NCBI GenBank assembly: GCA_007128345.1
Contig: SKXS01000182.1
Location: 1-13,694, forward strand
Source of the DNA: Spirochaetia bacterium
GTDB taxonomy: Bacteria; Spirochaetota; Spirochaetia; PWKH01
Length of the DNA: 13,694 nucleotides
Direction: 5' to 3'
Shown here: positions 5,758 through 12,398 of the stretch, one piece after another
Layout: each line of letters starts with the position of its first letter
Numbering within the stretch: the stretch's first letter is position 1
The notes under the pieces: model-generated
Database searches by the model: none
The model's input: only the letters and a program-made list of their open reading frames with translations
Told to the model about the DNA's origin: nothing
Position numbers and translations under genes: made by a program

Positions 5758-6834
5758 ATGAATATATTAAGAAAGAACATGCAGGCATTGTTCCTGCTGG
5801 TATGTGTGCTCCTTTTTCAGGCTGCACTCATAACGGGTTTTTCCGGGTACTATCCTGAGGACGGACACCTTGCAGTCCATTTCATTGATGTCGGCCAGGG
5901 AGATGCTATATTCATACAGACTCCCACCCATCATGTGCTTATCGACGGCGGAGACAGGGGAGATACGGTCCCTGAATACCTGCTGAGCCGGGGAATTGAT
6001 CTGATCCATATCATGATAGGAACCCATCCGCATGCTGATCACATTGGCGGGCTGATCAATGTAATGCAGCAGATGGAAGTACTGGAAGTAATAGATCCTG
6101 GGGTGGTGCATACTACCAGGACCTTTGAGGAGTACCTTACGCTCATTGACGAAAAGGATATCAGGTTTACCATCGGCAGGGCGGGGATGACCCGTGATAT
6201 AGGTGAAGGTATCCGCATGGATATCCTCCATCCGGAAAATCCGTCCCATACTCATCTCAATGACGCTTCAGTAGTCGTGAGGATTACCTACGGGTCTGTC
6301 AGTTTTCTTTTTTCAGGTGATGCTGAAGTGCACTCAGAGATGGAGATGCTGAGGAGATCGCAGACCCTTGCAAGCACAGTACTGAAAGTAGGGCATCATG
6401 GAAGCAGAACCAGCACCTCCCCCCTATTCCTTGCGGCAGTTGACCCGGAGGTTGCGGTCATCATGACCGGAACAGGTAACCGGTACGGACATCCCCATGA
6501 AGAGACCATGAGCAGCCTCTCTCGGATGAACATCGAAATATACCGCACAGACCTGCACGGCAACATAGTCATCAGCACTGACGGGGCGGATTATCATGTG
6601 GACGTGTATGAACCATACATGTATGAAGGGGAGGCTGCGGCCGGGTTCGGCATCAACATCAATACGGCAGCGCTGCAGAGACTGCAGGATATCATCCATA
6701 TAAGTGAGCACAGGGCCCGGGAACTCATAGCCCTGCGCCCATTTCATTCACTGGATGAGCTGACACAGATATCAGGAATAGGAGCTGCCAGGCTCCAGGA
6801 CATCAAGGACCAGGGACTGGCATACATAGAGTGA
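5758..6834 (+). CDS. Exported ComEC-like metallo-beta-lactamase protein with C-terminal ComEA-like HhH domain
   Basis: A 358-aa protein. I use ATG 5758 with CAGG 7 nt upstream; TTG at 5743 is a possible but weaker alternative. Residues 9-29 form a hydrophobic signal peptide or anchor, so the rest acts outside the cytoplasm. Residues about 38-285 are a metallo-beta-lactamase domain of the kind found at the C-terminus of ComEC: DVGQGDA (44-50), DGG (63-65), the metal-binding HxHxDH at His90/His92/Asp94/His95, bridging Asp188 (SGDAE), GHHGS (212-216) and GHPHEE (244-249). Residues about 298-358 form a ComEA-type helix-hairpin-helix DNA-binding domain, starting INTA and containing ISGIG (338-342). 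Expected role: binding DNA and hydrolysing phosphodiester or nucleotide bonds outside the inner membrane, for nutrition, DNA uptake or biofilm DNA turnover. There is no ComEC channel domain, so it is not ComEC itself. The DUF3006 gene follows after 16 nt, an association known for this family. Confidence 0.9.
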   Translation: MNILRKNMQALFLLVCVLLFQAALITGFSGYYPEDGHLAVHFIDVGQGDAIFIQTPTHHVLIDGGDRGDTVPEYLLSRGIDLIHIMIGTHPHADHIGGLINVMQQMEVLEVIDPGVVHTTRTFEEYLTLIDEKDIRFTIGRAGMTRDIGEGIRMDILHPENPSHTHLNDASVVVRITYGSVSFLFSGDAEVHSEMEMLRRSQTLASTVLKVGHHGSRTSTSPLFLAAVDPEVAVIMTGTGNRYGHPHEETMSSLSRMNIEIYRTDLHGNIVISTDGADYHVDVYEPYMYEGEAAAGFGININTAALQRLQDIIHISEHRARELIALRPFHSLDELTQISGIGAARLQDIKDQGLAYIE

Positions 6835-6850
6835 TAGTACAGGTGCAAGC

Positions 6851-7066
6851 ATGAAGGCAGTAATTGACAGATTTGAAGGAACCCTTGCCGTGGTGCTCGT
6901 AGGATCAGAAGAGATTCAGCTGTATGTACCAAAGGACGAACTGCCTGCTGAAGCGGTGGAAGGCAGCTGGCTTACCATAGGATTCGCGTTGGATCAGCAG
7001 GGAGAGCAGCGGCAGAGGCAGAAAATTCAGAATCTTCTTGATAAGCTGAAACATAAGTACGAATAG
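6851..7066 (+). CDS. DUF3006 family protein
   Basis: A 71-aa protein that fits DUF3006: it opens with the MKAVIDRFEG strand, has a valine-rich strand and a V-P-x-x-x-L-P segment, and ends in a basic helix (residues 55-71). Members are small beta-barrel-like domains of unknown function, often encoded beside or fused to secreted ComEC-like metallo-beta-lactamase proteins, exactly as here. ATG 6851 has AGGTG 7 nt upstream. The 16-nt gap to the preceding gene indicates a two-gene operon. It has no signal peptide, so it probably stays in the cytoplasm, which is puzzling for a partner of an exported enzyme. A GC-rich hairpin follows at 7121-7142. Confidence 0.85.
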   Translation: MKAVIDRFEGTLAVVLVGSEEIQLYVPKDELPAEAVEGSWLTIGFALDQQGEQRQRQKIQNLLDKLKHKYE

Positions 7067-7120
7067 CTGATGATCAGGGTAAGAATGTCACAGACCGCAC
7101 TGAATGACATACTGATTCCT

Positions 7121-7142
7121 GCCGGTTCTAGTCCTGACCGGC
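7121..7142 (+). terminator. Hairpin after the MBL-DUF3006 operon
   Basis: GCCGGT (7121-7126) and ACCGGC (7137-7142) form a perfect 6-bp GC-rich stem with a 10-nt loop, between the DUF3006 stop and the next promoter. No T-run follows, so it is a candidate only. Confidence 0.4.
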
Positions 7143-7157
7143 GAGGACCCCCAGGTA

Positions 7158-7187
7158 TTGCCGTCATAGGGAACCCTCCGCTATAAT
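7158..7187 (+). promoter_or_regulatory. Sigma-70 promoter for the deoxyribonucleotidase gene
   Basis: TTGCCG (7158-7163), an 18-bp spacer and a perfect TATAAT (7182-7187). The predicted start near 7194 leaves a short leader containing GGAGG. Confidence 0.65.
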
Positions 7188-7220
7188 CCTGGGCCAGATA
7201 CCACATAATCGGAGGGTGCA

Positions 7221-7664
7221 ATGAGCAAGCAGGTAGTCTACGTAGATATGGACGGAGTGCTGGTCGACTGTGATGATACATTCAATGCGGTTGACGAGAA
7301 GGCAAGGCAGGAGTACAGCGGGCGGGAAGATGAAATACCCGGCATTTTTCTGAACATGCCGCCTATGAAAGGGGCGATTGAGGCGTTCGACCTGCTTGCC
7401 CTGCAATACGATGTCTATATCCTGAGCACAGCCCCATGGGGGAATCCGTCCGCCTGGAGCGACAAGCTGCTCTGGGTAAAGAGGCACCTGGGGGAAGCCG
7501 GACATAAACGGCTGATTTTGACCCACCACAAGCATCTGAATATGGGGGACTACCTCATTGATGACCGGTTTGCCAACGGGGCAGAACGATTTGAGGGAGA
7601 GCATATACACTTCGGCTCCGAAAGGTATCCCGACTGGAAGGCTGTCCTTGCATACTTGCTGTAG
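7221..7664 (+). CDS. 5'(3')-deoxyribonucleotidase (NT5C family, HAD superfamily)
   Basis: A 147-aa cytoplasmic phosphatase expected to remove phosphate from (deoxy)nucleoside monophosphates. HAD motif I is DMDGVLVD, with nucleophile Asp9 and general acid Asp11. Motif II is the Ser69-Thr70 of the STAPW segment, motif III is Lys104 in LILTHHK, and motif IV is GDYLIDDR with Asp114/Asp115. The segment S-T-A-P-W-x-N-P-S-A-W and the final FGS-x-x-YPDW stretch are hallmarks of bacterial NT5C-like proteins. Length is short, since the family usually runs to 160-190 aa, but all motifs are present. ATG 7221 follows GGAGG. It has its own strong promoter and stands alone. Its position after a putative extracellular DNA-degrading protein is suggestive of nucleotide salvage, but co-transcription is not indicated. 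Some relatives act in other phosphatase reactions, so substrate is inferred. Confidence 0.92.
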   Translation: MSKQVVYVDMDGVLVDCDDTFNAVDEKARQEYSGREDEIPGIFLNMPPMKGAIEAFDLLALQYDVYILSTAPWGNPSAWSDKLLWVKRHLGEAGHKRLILTHHKHLNMGDYLIDDRFANGAERFEGEHIHFGSERYPDWKAVLAYLL

Positions 7665-7779
7665 GGCAGCATACGCAGTCAATGCGTGCATTGTCCATGA
7701 TGCGGTGAGCTGTTTTCCCGCATGAGCGAACTGTTTCGTCGATTTGGTTTACTAAATACCGTATCTACATACAGTTTTT

Positions 7780-7793
7780 TGCATAAATATTCA
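7780..7793. promoter_or_regulatory. ArgR/AhrC-box-like dyad
   Basis: TGCATAAATATTCA matches the ARG-box core TGAAT-W4-ATTCA at every position but one. Its centre is about 83 bp upstream of the predicted start for the ABC operon. The tract is AT-rich, so a chance match is a real possibility. Confidence 0.3.
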
Positions 7794-7834
7794 TAAAAAT
7801 TCCAAAAATCTGGTGTATTTCCATGATTACGTAC

Positions 7835-7863
7835 TTGACCTCCGAGAGCGCTATTCCTACAAT
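7835..7863 (+). promoter_or_regulatory. Sigma-70 promoter for the ABC importer operon
   Basis: TTGACC (7835-7840, 5 of 6), an ideal 17-bp spacer and TACAAT (7858-7863, 5 of 6). The predicted start is near 7870. Confidence 0.75.
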
Positions 7864-7950
7864 TCGTGGATACCTATGCCTTTGGGATACAGACAAAAGC
7901 AGCACATACTGCAGTACGAGCGATGAGGTTCTCTGCCGCAGGTTTTCTGT

Positions 7951-7968
7951 TTCTGCATCCCTGCAGAA
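7951..7968 (+). other. Leader hairpin TTCTGCA-TCCC-TGCAGAA
   Basis: A perfect 7-bp stem closed by a 4-nt loop, 13 nt before the ribosome binding site of the binding-protein gene. It does not cover that site. It may stabilise the leader or be part of an attenuation fold; CTGCAG-like repeats nearby (7908-7921, 7933-7941) could offer alternative pairings. Confidence 0.35.
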
Positions 7969-7997
7969 GGAATGTCACGTAAGGGAGGAATTTTGCG

Positions 7998-8996
7998 ATG
8001 AAGAGAATCAGAAGTATTATGGTGTGCATGCTGGTGCTGATGCTTGCAGCAGTGTTCACGTTGTCCGCAGCTGGAGCACAGGAACTGCGGCCGCGGGTGA
8101 TAGGCATATCAAAGATCGTATCACATCCGGCACTTGATGCGGTTGAACAGGGGATTCAGGATGAACTTGCAGAGCAGGGAATGGTCTTCCAGTTTGACCT
8201 GCAGAACGCCAACGGTGATTTTGGGGCCGCTATGCAGATTGCTACTAAATTTCGGACAGATCAGGTAGCGTACGCAGTGGGGATTGCCACACCGACTTCC
8301 CAGGCACTTGTGAATGTTATTGAAGAGATTCCAATTATCTACTCAGCGATCACCGATCCGGTGTCTGCGGGGCTGGTTGATACCTACGATGCCCCCGGCG
8401 GAAATGTCACCGGTTTCTCAGATATGACTCCGGTTGCTGAGCAGCTGCGCATTCTCATGGAGATGGTGGATGTTAAGAGGCTCGGACACGTGTACTCAAG
8501 CGGTGAGGCGAATGCCGTGGTTCTTGCAGGCATCGCAAAAGAAGTGGCAGAATCATTGGGCATTGAGTTTATCGAACAAACAGTGACCAATTCAGCAGAG
8601 GTTCGTTCAGCTACCCAGGCGATCGCCGGCAGAGTTGATGCCATATATGTGAGCACGGACAACACCGTAGTTTCCGCATTGGCAGCTCTGGTTGAAGTCG
8701 CAAACAGTGCGGGAGTGCCTGTAATGACCGCTGACCCCAGCTCTGCTGAAGGAATTGACGTGCTGGCTGCTCATGGCTTCAGCTACTACAACATGGGACG
8801 TGCTACCGGAAGGCTGATTGCCGATATTGAGCGCGGAAGGGCTATAGGCACCATCCCGACCCAGTATATGACTGATCCCGCAGATGTTGACCTGCTGGTC
8901 AATCTTGATGTAGCCAAAGCGTTAGGCATCAGCGTTCCTGACAGCGTCAGGCAGAATGCATCCATGATTATTCAAGACGGGCAGATGGTGCAGTAA
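7998..8996 (+). CDS. ABC transporter substrate-binding protein (TrpX family, PF04392)
   Basis: A 332-aa exported binding protein for an ABC importer. Residues 1-27 are a signal peptide (Lys/Arg, long hydrophobic core, Ala-Gly-Ala cleavage); there is no lipobox Cys, so it is expected to be free in the periplasm. The mature protein follows the two-lobed periplasmic-binding fold of PF04392: I-x-x-I-V-x-HP-x-L-D at the start, N-x-x-G-D near 70, A-I-x-TPTSQA at about 95-102, the AITDPV-x-AGLV segment at about 115-125, N-VTG-x-SD near 136-142, and the YVSTDNTV segment at about 217-224. Members bind aromatic amino acids or similar ligands in TrpXYZ systems. ATG 7998 has AGGGAGG 9 nt upstream. Permease and ATPase genes follow directly. 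Ligand is inferred only at family level; the leader lacks a T-box, unlike the Firmicute trpXYZ operons. Confidence 0.92.
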   Translation: MKRIRSIMVCMLVLMLAAVFTLSAAGAQELRPRVIGISKIVSHPALDAVEQGIQDELAEQGMVFQFDLQNANGDFGAAMQIATKFRTDQVAYAVGIATPTSQALVNVIEEIPIIYSAITDPVSAGLVDTYDAPGGNVTGFSDMTPVAEQLRILMEMVDVKRLGHVYSSGEANAVVLAGIAKEVAESLGIEFIEQTVTNSAEVRSATQAIAGRVDAIYVSTDNTVVSALAALVEVANSAGVPVMTADPSSAEGIDVLAAHGFSYYNMGRATGRLIADIERGRAIGTIPTQYMTDPADVDLLVNLDVAKALGISVPDSVRQNASMIIQDGQMVQ

Positions 8997-9002
8997 TAAT
9001 CA

Positions 9003-9923
9003 ATGATAGAAGGAATTTTCATTGAAGGATTAGCGTACGGGATAATGGTCCTGGGGGTGTTCATCACCTTCAGGATCCTTAATTTTCCCGATCTCACGGT
9101 TGATGGATCGTTTCCCCTCGGGGCAACAGTGATGGCATCTGCCATAATCGCAGGCTGGAACCTGCTGCTTGCCCTGGCAATAGCATTTATAGCCGGCTGG
9201 ATTGCAGGCACCATCACCGCGCTCATCCACAACAAGCTCAAGGTCCCGAACCTGCTAGCGGGCATCCTGACCATGACCATGCTCTGGTCGATCAATATCC
9301 GCGTTTTGGGCAACCGGGCAAACCTGCCCCTTATCCGCCAGACTACGATGATCACCTGGGTACGGAGCATTACCGCAGAGGTGATGAGCTCCCACATGGC
9401 TGTACTGCTTTTTTTCATTATCGCCGCCTTGATAGTCAAGCTTCTGTTGGACCTCTTCTTTCTCACTGACCTGGGGATGTGCCTGGGCGCCCTGGGAAAC
9501 AACGAGCAGATGGTCATCAACCAGGGAGTCAATACGGAAACTGTGAAGATCATCGGCGTCAGCCTCTCCAACGGCCTTGTGGCTGTATCAGGGGCGCTGA
9601 TAGCCCAGTTTCAGGGATTTGCAGATGTGAACCTCGGGCAGGGTATTATCGTTGCAGGACTTGCCTCAGTGATGATCGGTGAGTTTCTCTTGCGGTCCAA
9701 CCGGATCTGGGTGCTCACCACCCGGGTCCTGCTCGGTTCCATTCTCTATCGGGGCATCATGTATCTAGGTCGGTACTACGGATACTACATCAACCTGACT
9801 CCAAGCGATCTTAAGCTGATCACCGGTCTGCTGATCATTGTATCGCTGATTGTCACGCAGCTGAGGCGTCAGAGAAGCTACTTTGAACGGGAGGCTAAGG
9901 TACACGAGGAAGAATCGGTATGA
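9003..9923 (+). CDS. ABC transporter permease (TrpY-like, branched-chain-type fold)
   Basis: A 306-aa integral membrane protein with about 8 hydrophobic segments, of the branched-chain/TrpY type permease fold. Recognisable blocks are FRILNFPDLTVDGSF (about 24-38) followed by GA-x-V-x-A-S, the LAGILTM-x-M-L-W-S-IN segment (about 85-98), the G-N-R-AN pair, the cytoplasmic coupling loop LGALGNNE (about 160-170) facing the ATPase, and the loop R-G-I-M-Y near 250. It starts 6 nt after the stop of the binding-protein gene with no strong ribosome binding site, so translation is probably coupled. Its last 4 nt overlap the next start (ATGA), which fixes the operon. It would form the dimeric membrane channel of the importer. 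Confidence 0.93.
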   Translation: MIEGIFIEGLAYGIMVLGVFITFRILNFPDLTVDGSFPLGATVMASAIIAGWNLLLALAIAFIAGWIAGTITALIHNKLKVPNLLAGILTMTMLWSINIRVLGNRANLPLIRQTTMITWVRSITAEVMSSHMAVLLFFIIAALIVKLLLDLFFLTDLGMCLGALGNNEQMVINQGVNTETVKIIGVSLSNGLVAVSGALIAQFQGFADVNLGQGIIVAGLASVMIGEFLLRSNRIWVLTTRVLLGSILYRGIMYLGRYYGYYINLTPSDLKLITGLLIIVSLIVTQLRRQRSYFEREAKVHEEESV

Positions 9924-10711
9924 TTGAGCTGCAGAATGTAACCAAGGTATTCAATCCGGGCACTCCGAACGAAAATGTTGCGATCCGCCACCTCAGCATG
10001 CGTATTGAAACCGGGGACTTCATCACGGTGATTGGAAGCAACGGATCAGGAAAAACCACCCTTTTCAACCTCATAGGAGGAACCCATACTGCCACCATGG
10101 GCAAGGTGCTGGTGCACGGACATGATGTGACCCGGGAACCTGAATATAAGCGGTCCCGGTACATCGGGAGGATATTCCAGGATCCCCTGCTCGGGACTGC
10201 CGGGAACATGTCCCTTGAGCATAACATGATGATCTGCTCCTATAAGGGCATGAAGAGCCTCAAGCTGAACCTCAACGCCCGCAAGAGAAAGTTCTTTCGA
10301 GAGCAGCTCAAAGCGCTCCATATGGGCCTCGAAGATCGGCTGAAGGACAATGTAGGACTGCTCTCAGGAGGGCAGCGTCAGGCACTGACGCTCCTTATGA
10401 TGGTGCTCTCCCGTCCGGAGCTTATCATGCTGGATGAGCACACAGCAGCACTTGACCCCCACAATGCCGATTTGGTCTTGGATTTGACAACAAAGTTTGT
10501 GGATGAGCATAAGCTGACTACGGTCATGATTACCCATAACATGCATCAGGCCCTGAAGTACGGCAACCGCCTCATTATGATGGATGAGGGTGAGATCATT
10601 CTCAATGTGAGCGGCAAGGAGAAGCAAGAGCTCACAGTCAACGGTCTCATCAAACGGTTCCGCAAAATCCGCCACCACGATATTGACAACGATGAACTGC
10701 TCCTGACCTAA
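9920..10711 (+). CDS. ABC transporter ATP-binding protein (TrpZ-like)
   Basis: A 263-aa cytoplasmic ATPase that powers the importer. All motifs are intact: Walker A GSNGSGKTT (residues 39-47), Q-loop Gln87, signature LSGGQ (148-152), Walker B LIMLDE (168-173) with catalytic Glu173, D-loop ALD (177-179) and switch His206. A 25-residue insertion rich in Lys/Arg (about 108-128) lies between the Q-loop and the signature, as in the TrpZ/YnjD-like relatives that pair with PF04392 binding proteins. It overlaps the permease stop by 4 nt, so translation is coupled. The basic and acidic C-terminal tail (about 245-263) follows the core and has no recognised domain. No clear terminator follows the stop; the next gene has its own promoter. 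Confidence 0.95.
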   Translation: MIELQNVTKVFNPGTPNENVAIRHLSMRIETGDFITVIGSNGSGKTTLFNLIGGTHTATMGKVLVHGHDVTREPEYKRSRYIGRIFQDPLLGTAGNMSLEHNMMICSYKGMKSLKLNLNARKRKFFREQLKALHMGLEDRLKDNVGLLSGGQRQALTLLMMVLSRPELIMLDEHTAALDPHNADLVLDLTTKFVDEHKLTTVMITHNMHQALKYGNRLIMMDEGEIILNVSGKEKQELTVNGLIKRFRKIRHHDIDNDELLLT

Positions 10712-10724
10712 ACTGAGGCACGTC

Positions 10725-10753
10725 TTGGCATTCTGCGCCATCATCTGTACAAT
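10725..10753 (+). promoter_or_regulatory. Sigma-70 promoter for the aldo-keto reductase gene
   Basis: TTGGCA (10725-10730, 5 of 6), a 17-bp spacer and TACAAT (10748-10753, 5 of 6). The predicted start is near 10760. A small TGGC/GCCA dyad (10726-10740) overlaps the -35. Confidence 0.65.
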
Positions 10754-10786
10754 AAGAACAAGACTAGGTAGCGAGGAGGTAGCTCT

Positions 10787-11815
10787 ATGTATGCTGCTGA
10801 TACTGACCGGTATGATTCCATGGTGTACAATCGCTGCGGAAAGAGCGGATTGAAGCTTCCATTACTTTCCCTTGGACTTTGGCATAACTTCGGATACCAG
10901 CATTCCCTGGATAATGCGAAGCAGATGATCTTCACCGCGTTCGACATGGGCATTACCCACTTTGACTTGGCAAATAACTACGGACCTCCGCCAGGTTCAG
11001 CGGAGCTGCAGTTTGGGAGGATTCTCAAGGAAGACCTGCAGCCCTACCGGGACGAACTGATTATCTCCACCAAAGCCGGGTACCTTATGTGGCCCGGGCC
11101 CTACGGCGAGTGGGGCAGCAGGAAATATATGCTAGCCAGTCTGGACCAGAGTCTGGCTCGAATGGGACTGGATTATGTGGACATCTTCTATTCGCACCGG
11201 TATGATCCCGATACGCCCCTGGAGGAGACCATGGATGCCTTGGCAACTGCTGTGCAGCAGGGAAAAGCCCTCTATGCGGGAATCTCATCCTACTCAGCGG
11301 CGAAGACCAGGGAGGCTGCAGCCATACTCAGGGAACTCGGCGTTCCCTGCCTGATCCATCAGCCGTCCTACTCCATGCTCAACCGCTGGATAGAGGATGG
11401 ACTGCTTGATGTCCTGGACGAAGAGGGTATCGGATGCATTGCATTCTCACCGCTGGCCCAGGGCATGCTCACAGGGAAGTACCTCACCGGCATACCTGAG
11501 AAAAGCCGTGCCGCAGATCCAAATTCCTATTTCAGCACTGAATTTCTTACCAAGGAGAACTTGGAGCATATTAGGGGACTGGCAAACGTAGCCGCACGCA
11601 GGGGACAGAGCCTCGCTCAAATGGCGCTGGCCTGGTGCCTGCGCAAGCCCCAGGTGACCACGGTCCTCATCGGGGCCAGCTCTCCTGAACAGATCAGGGA
11701 AAATATCGGAGCTCTGGAGAACCGCGTCTTCAGTGATGAGGAATTAGCGGAAATTGACCGGTATGCGGTTGACGGAGGCATCAACCGGTGGGCACGGTCA
11801 AGCAATGACGGGTAA
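10787..11815 (+). CDS. gpr: Aldo-keto reductase, YghZ/Gpr type (L-glyceraldehyde 3-phosphate reductase)
   Basis: A 342-aa NADPH-dependent cytoplasmic reductase. Similarity to E. coli YghZ (AKR14) is recognisable along the whole length from memory, including YRYCGKSG-like and LSLGLWHNFG starts, the ITHFDLANNYGPPPGSAE block and the MWPGPYG and SRKY-x-LASLDQSL segments. Catalytic residues are Asp60, Tyr65, Lys96 and His137 (YSHR). The IAFSPLAQG-x-LTGKYL stretch and the C-terminal cofactor block VLIGAS-x-x-EQ are present. E. coli YghZ reduces L-glyceraldehyde 3-phosphate and methylglyoxal, so carbonyl detoxification is the likely role. AGGAGG (10774-10779) lies 7 nt before ATG 10787. The gene ends with tandem stops (TAA TGA) and faces the deacylase gene with only 5 nt between the stop codons. 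Relatives in potassium-channel beta-subunit-like groups are the alternative, but the GPPPGSAE block favours YghZ. Confidence 0.93.
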   Translation: MYAADTDRYDSMVYNRCGKSGLKLPLLSLGLWHNFGYQHSLDNAKQMIFTAFDMGITHFDLANNYGPPPGSAELQFGRILKEDLQPYRDELIISTKAGYLMWPGPYGEWGSRKYMLASLDQSLARMGLDYVDIFYSHRYDPDTPLEETMDALATAVQQGKALYAGISSYSAAKTREAAAILRELGVPCLIHQPSYSMLNRWIEDGLLDVLDEEGIGCIAFSPLAQGMLTGKYLTGIPEKSRAADPNSYFSTEFLTKENLEHIRGLANVAARRGQSLAQMALAWCLRKPQVTTVLIGASSPEQIRENIGALENRVFSDEELAEIDRYAVDGGINRWARSSNDG

Positions 11816-11820
11816 TGAAG

Positions 11821-12276
11821 CTAGACGGTGACGTCGCACAGTGAAGCCCCCGTGATTTCCATGAGCTGCTCGAAGCTTACAGGTACGCCGGAAGCATCGG
11901 TCCCTGCGGCCGGATAGATTGTATCATAGGCCATGAGCGAAATATCGAGATAGATTGCTGTTTTGGTTACCCCAAACGGGCAGACCCCCCCCGGGAGGAA
12001 TCCCGTTACTGACTGCGTCTCCTGCGCATCAGCCATGCTGTGCTTCATCCCCGTCAGCCGTTTCACTTTTCCGGAACTGATCTTCCGGTCCCCGGCAGTA
12101 ACGAACATACGGTACGAACCATCTTTCCCCCGCATAAGGATTGATTTTGCAATCTGCCCGACGGCTGATCCGATCTGTTCAGCTGCCTGGAGGGCTGTGG
12201 GAGTGCTGCCTGGGGTGAATTCCAGCACTTCAAGATGGTACTGGTCCAATACTTGTTTTACACGTTCAGGTATCAT
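11821..12276 (-). CDS. YbaK/EbsC-type aminoacyl-tRNA deacylase
   Basis: A 151-aa member of the YbaK/ProXp family, which hydrolyses mischarged tRNAs (for instance Cys-tRNA-Pro or Ala-tRNA-Pro) as a trans-editing factor in the cytoplasm. The conserved lysine of the active site is Lys44, in the I-x-K-S-I-L block after A-E-x-IG. The VTAGDRKIS-x-x-K segment (59-70) and the PGGVCPFG motif (95-102) that closes the pocket are typical. Which misacylated tRNA it edits cannot be read from the sequence. ATG 12276 has AAGGAG 9 nt upstream (12286-12291). The gene is convergent with the aldo-keto reductase gene and divergent from the small membrane protein gene, so it is transcribed alone. Naming it YbaK itself would over-reach, since the sub-family is broad. 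Confidence 0.9.
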   Translation of the reverse strand: MIPERVKQVLDQYHLEVLEFTPGSTPTALQAAEQIGSAVGQIAKSILMRGKDGSYRMFVTAGDRKISSGKVKRLTGMKHSMADAQETQSVTGFLPGGVCPFGVTKTAIYLDISLMAYDTIYPAAGTDASGVPVSFEQLMEITGASLCDVTV

Positions 12277-12300
12277 AGTGTGCAGCTCCTTTTACAGCAG

Positions 12301-12329
12301 ACTCTACACAGGTTTTTTATGAGCTTCAA
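12301..12329 (-). promoter_or_regulatory. Probable sigma-70 promoter for the deacylase gene
   Basis: On the minus strand TTGAAG (12324-12329, 4 of 6), a 17-bp spacer and TAGAGT (12301-12306, 4 of 6). The predicted start near 12294 falls just before the AAGGAG ribosome binding site. Its -35 lies 11 bp from the -35 of the divergent promoter at 12341. Confidence 0.45.
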
Positions 12330-12340
12330 GTGGGATATGA

Positions 12341-12368
12341 TTGACAACGGGGATTCTCGCTGTATACT
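12341..12368 (+). promoter_or_regulatory. Sigma-70 promoter for the small membrane protein gene
   Basis: A perfect TTGACA (12341-12346), a 16-bp spacer and TATACT (12363-12368, 5 of 6). One of the strongest promoter matches in the window; it supports the 74-aa gene downstream being real. Confidence 0.7.
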
Positions 12369-12398
12369 GTCACCATAACTGCTGAAACAGGGGGTGCC

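Larger units (their letters stand above)
7665..7997 (+). other. 333-bp leader and regulatory region before the ABC importer operon
   Basis: From left to right: a hairpin-like inverted repeat ATGCGG-N12-CCGCAT (7700-7723), possibly the end of the nucleotidase transcript; a T/A-rich tract (7740-7810) with an ArgR-box-like dyad; a near-consensus promoter (7835-7863); and a predicted leader of about 128 nt containing a hairpin (7951-7968). I see no T-box motif or recognisable riboswitch, and no convincing small gene. Confidence 0.5.

Noticed and set aside
5767..6255. 162-aa open frame on the minus strand
   Set aside because: Antisense to the metallo-beta-lactamase domain, with no family resemblance.
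7164..7691. 175-aa open frame on the minus strand
   Set aside because: It covers the deoxyribonucleotidase gene antisense; the plus-strand protein has all HAD motifs, a promoter and a ribosome binding site.
7876..7926. Possible 16-codon leader peptide in the ABC operon leader
   Set aside because: It has no ribosome binding site, begins within a few nt of the predicted start and shows no run of a single regulatory codon.
7870..7997. T-box riboswitch, as in Firmicute trpXYZ operons
   Set aside because: No T-box core sequence and no terminator/antiterminator layout is visible in the leader.
7823..8137. 104-aa open frame running from the leader into the binding-protein gene
   Set aside because: It starts before the predicted transcription start and overlaps the signal peptide region of the real gene in another frame.
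8972..9571. 199-aa open frame on the minus strand
   Set aside because: It lies wholly inside the clear permease gene, and its composition (Met, Arg, Ser-rich) is that of an antisense shadow.
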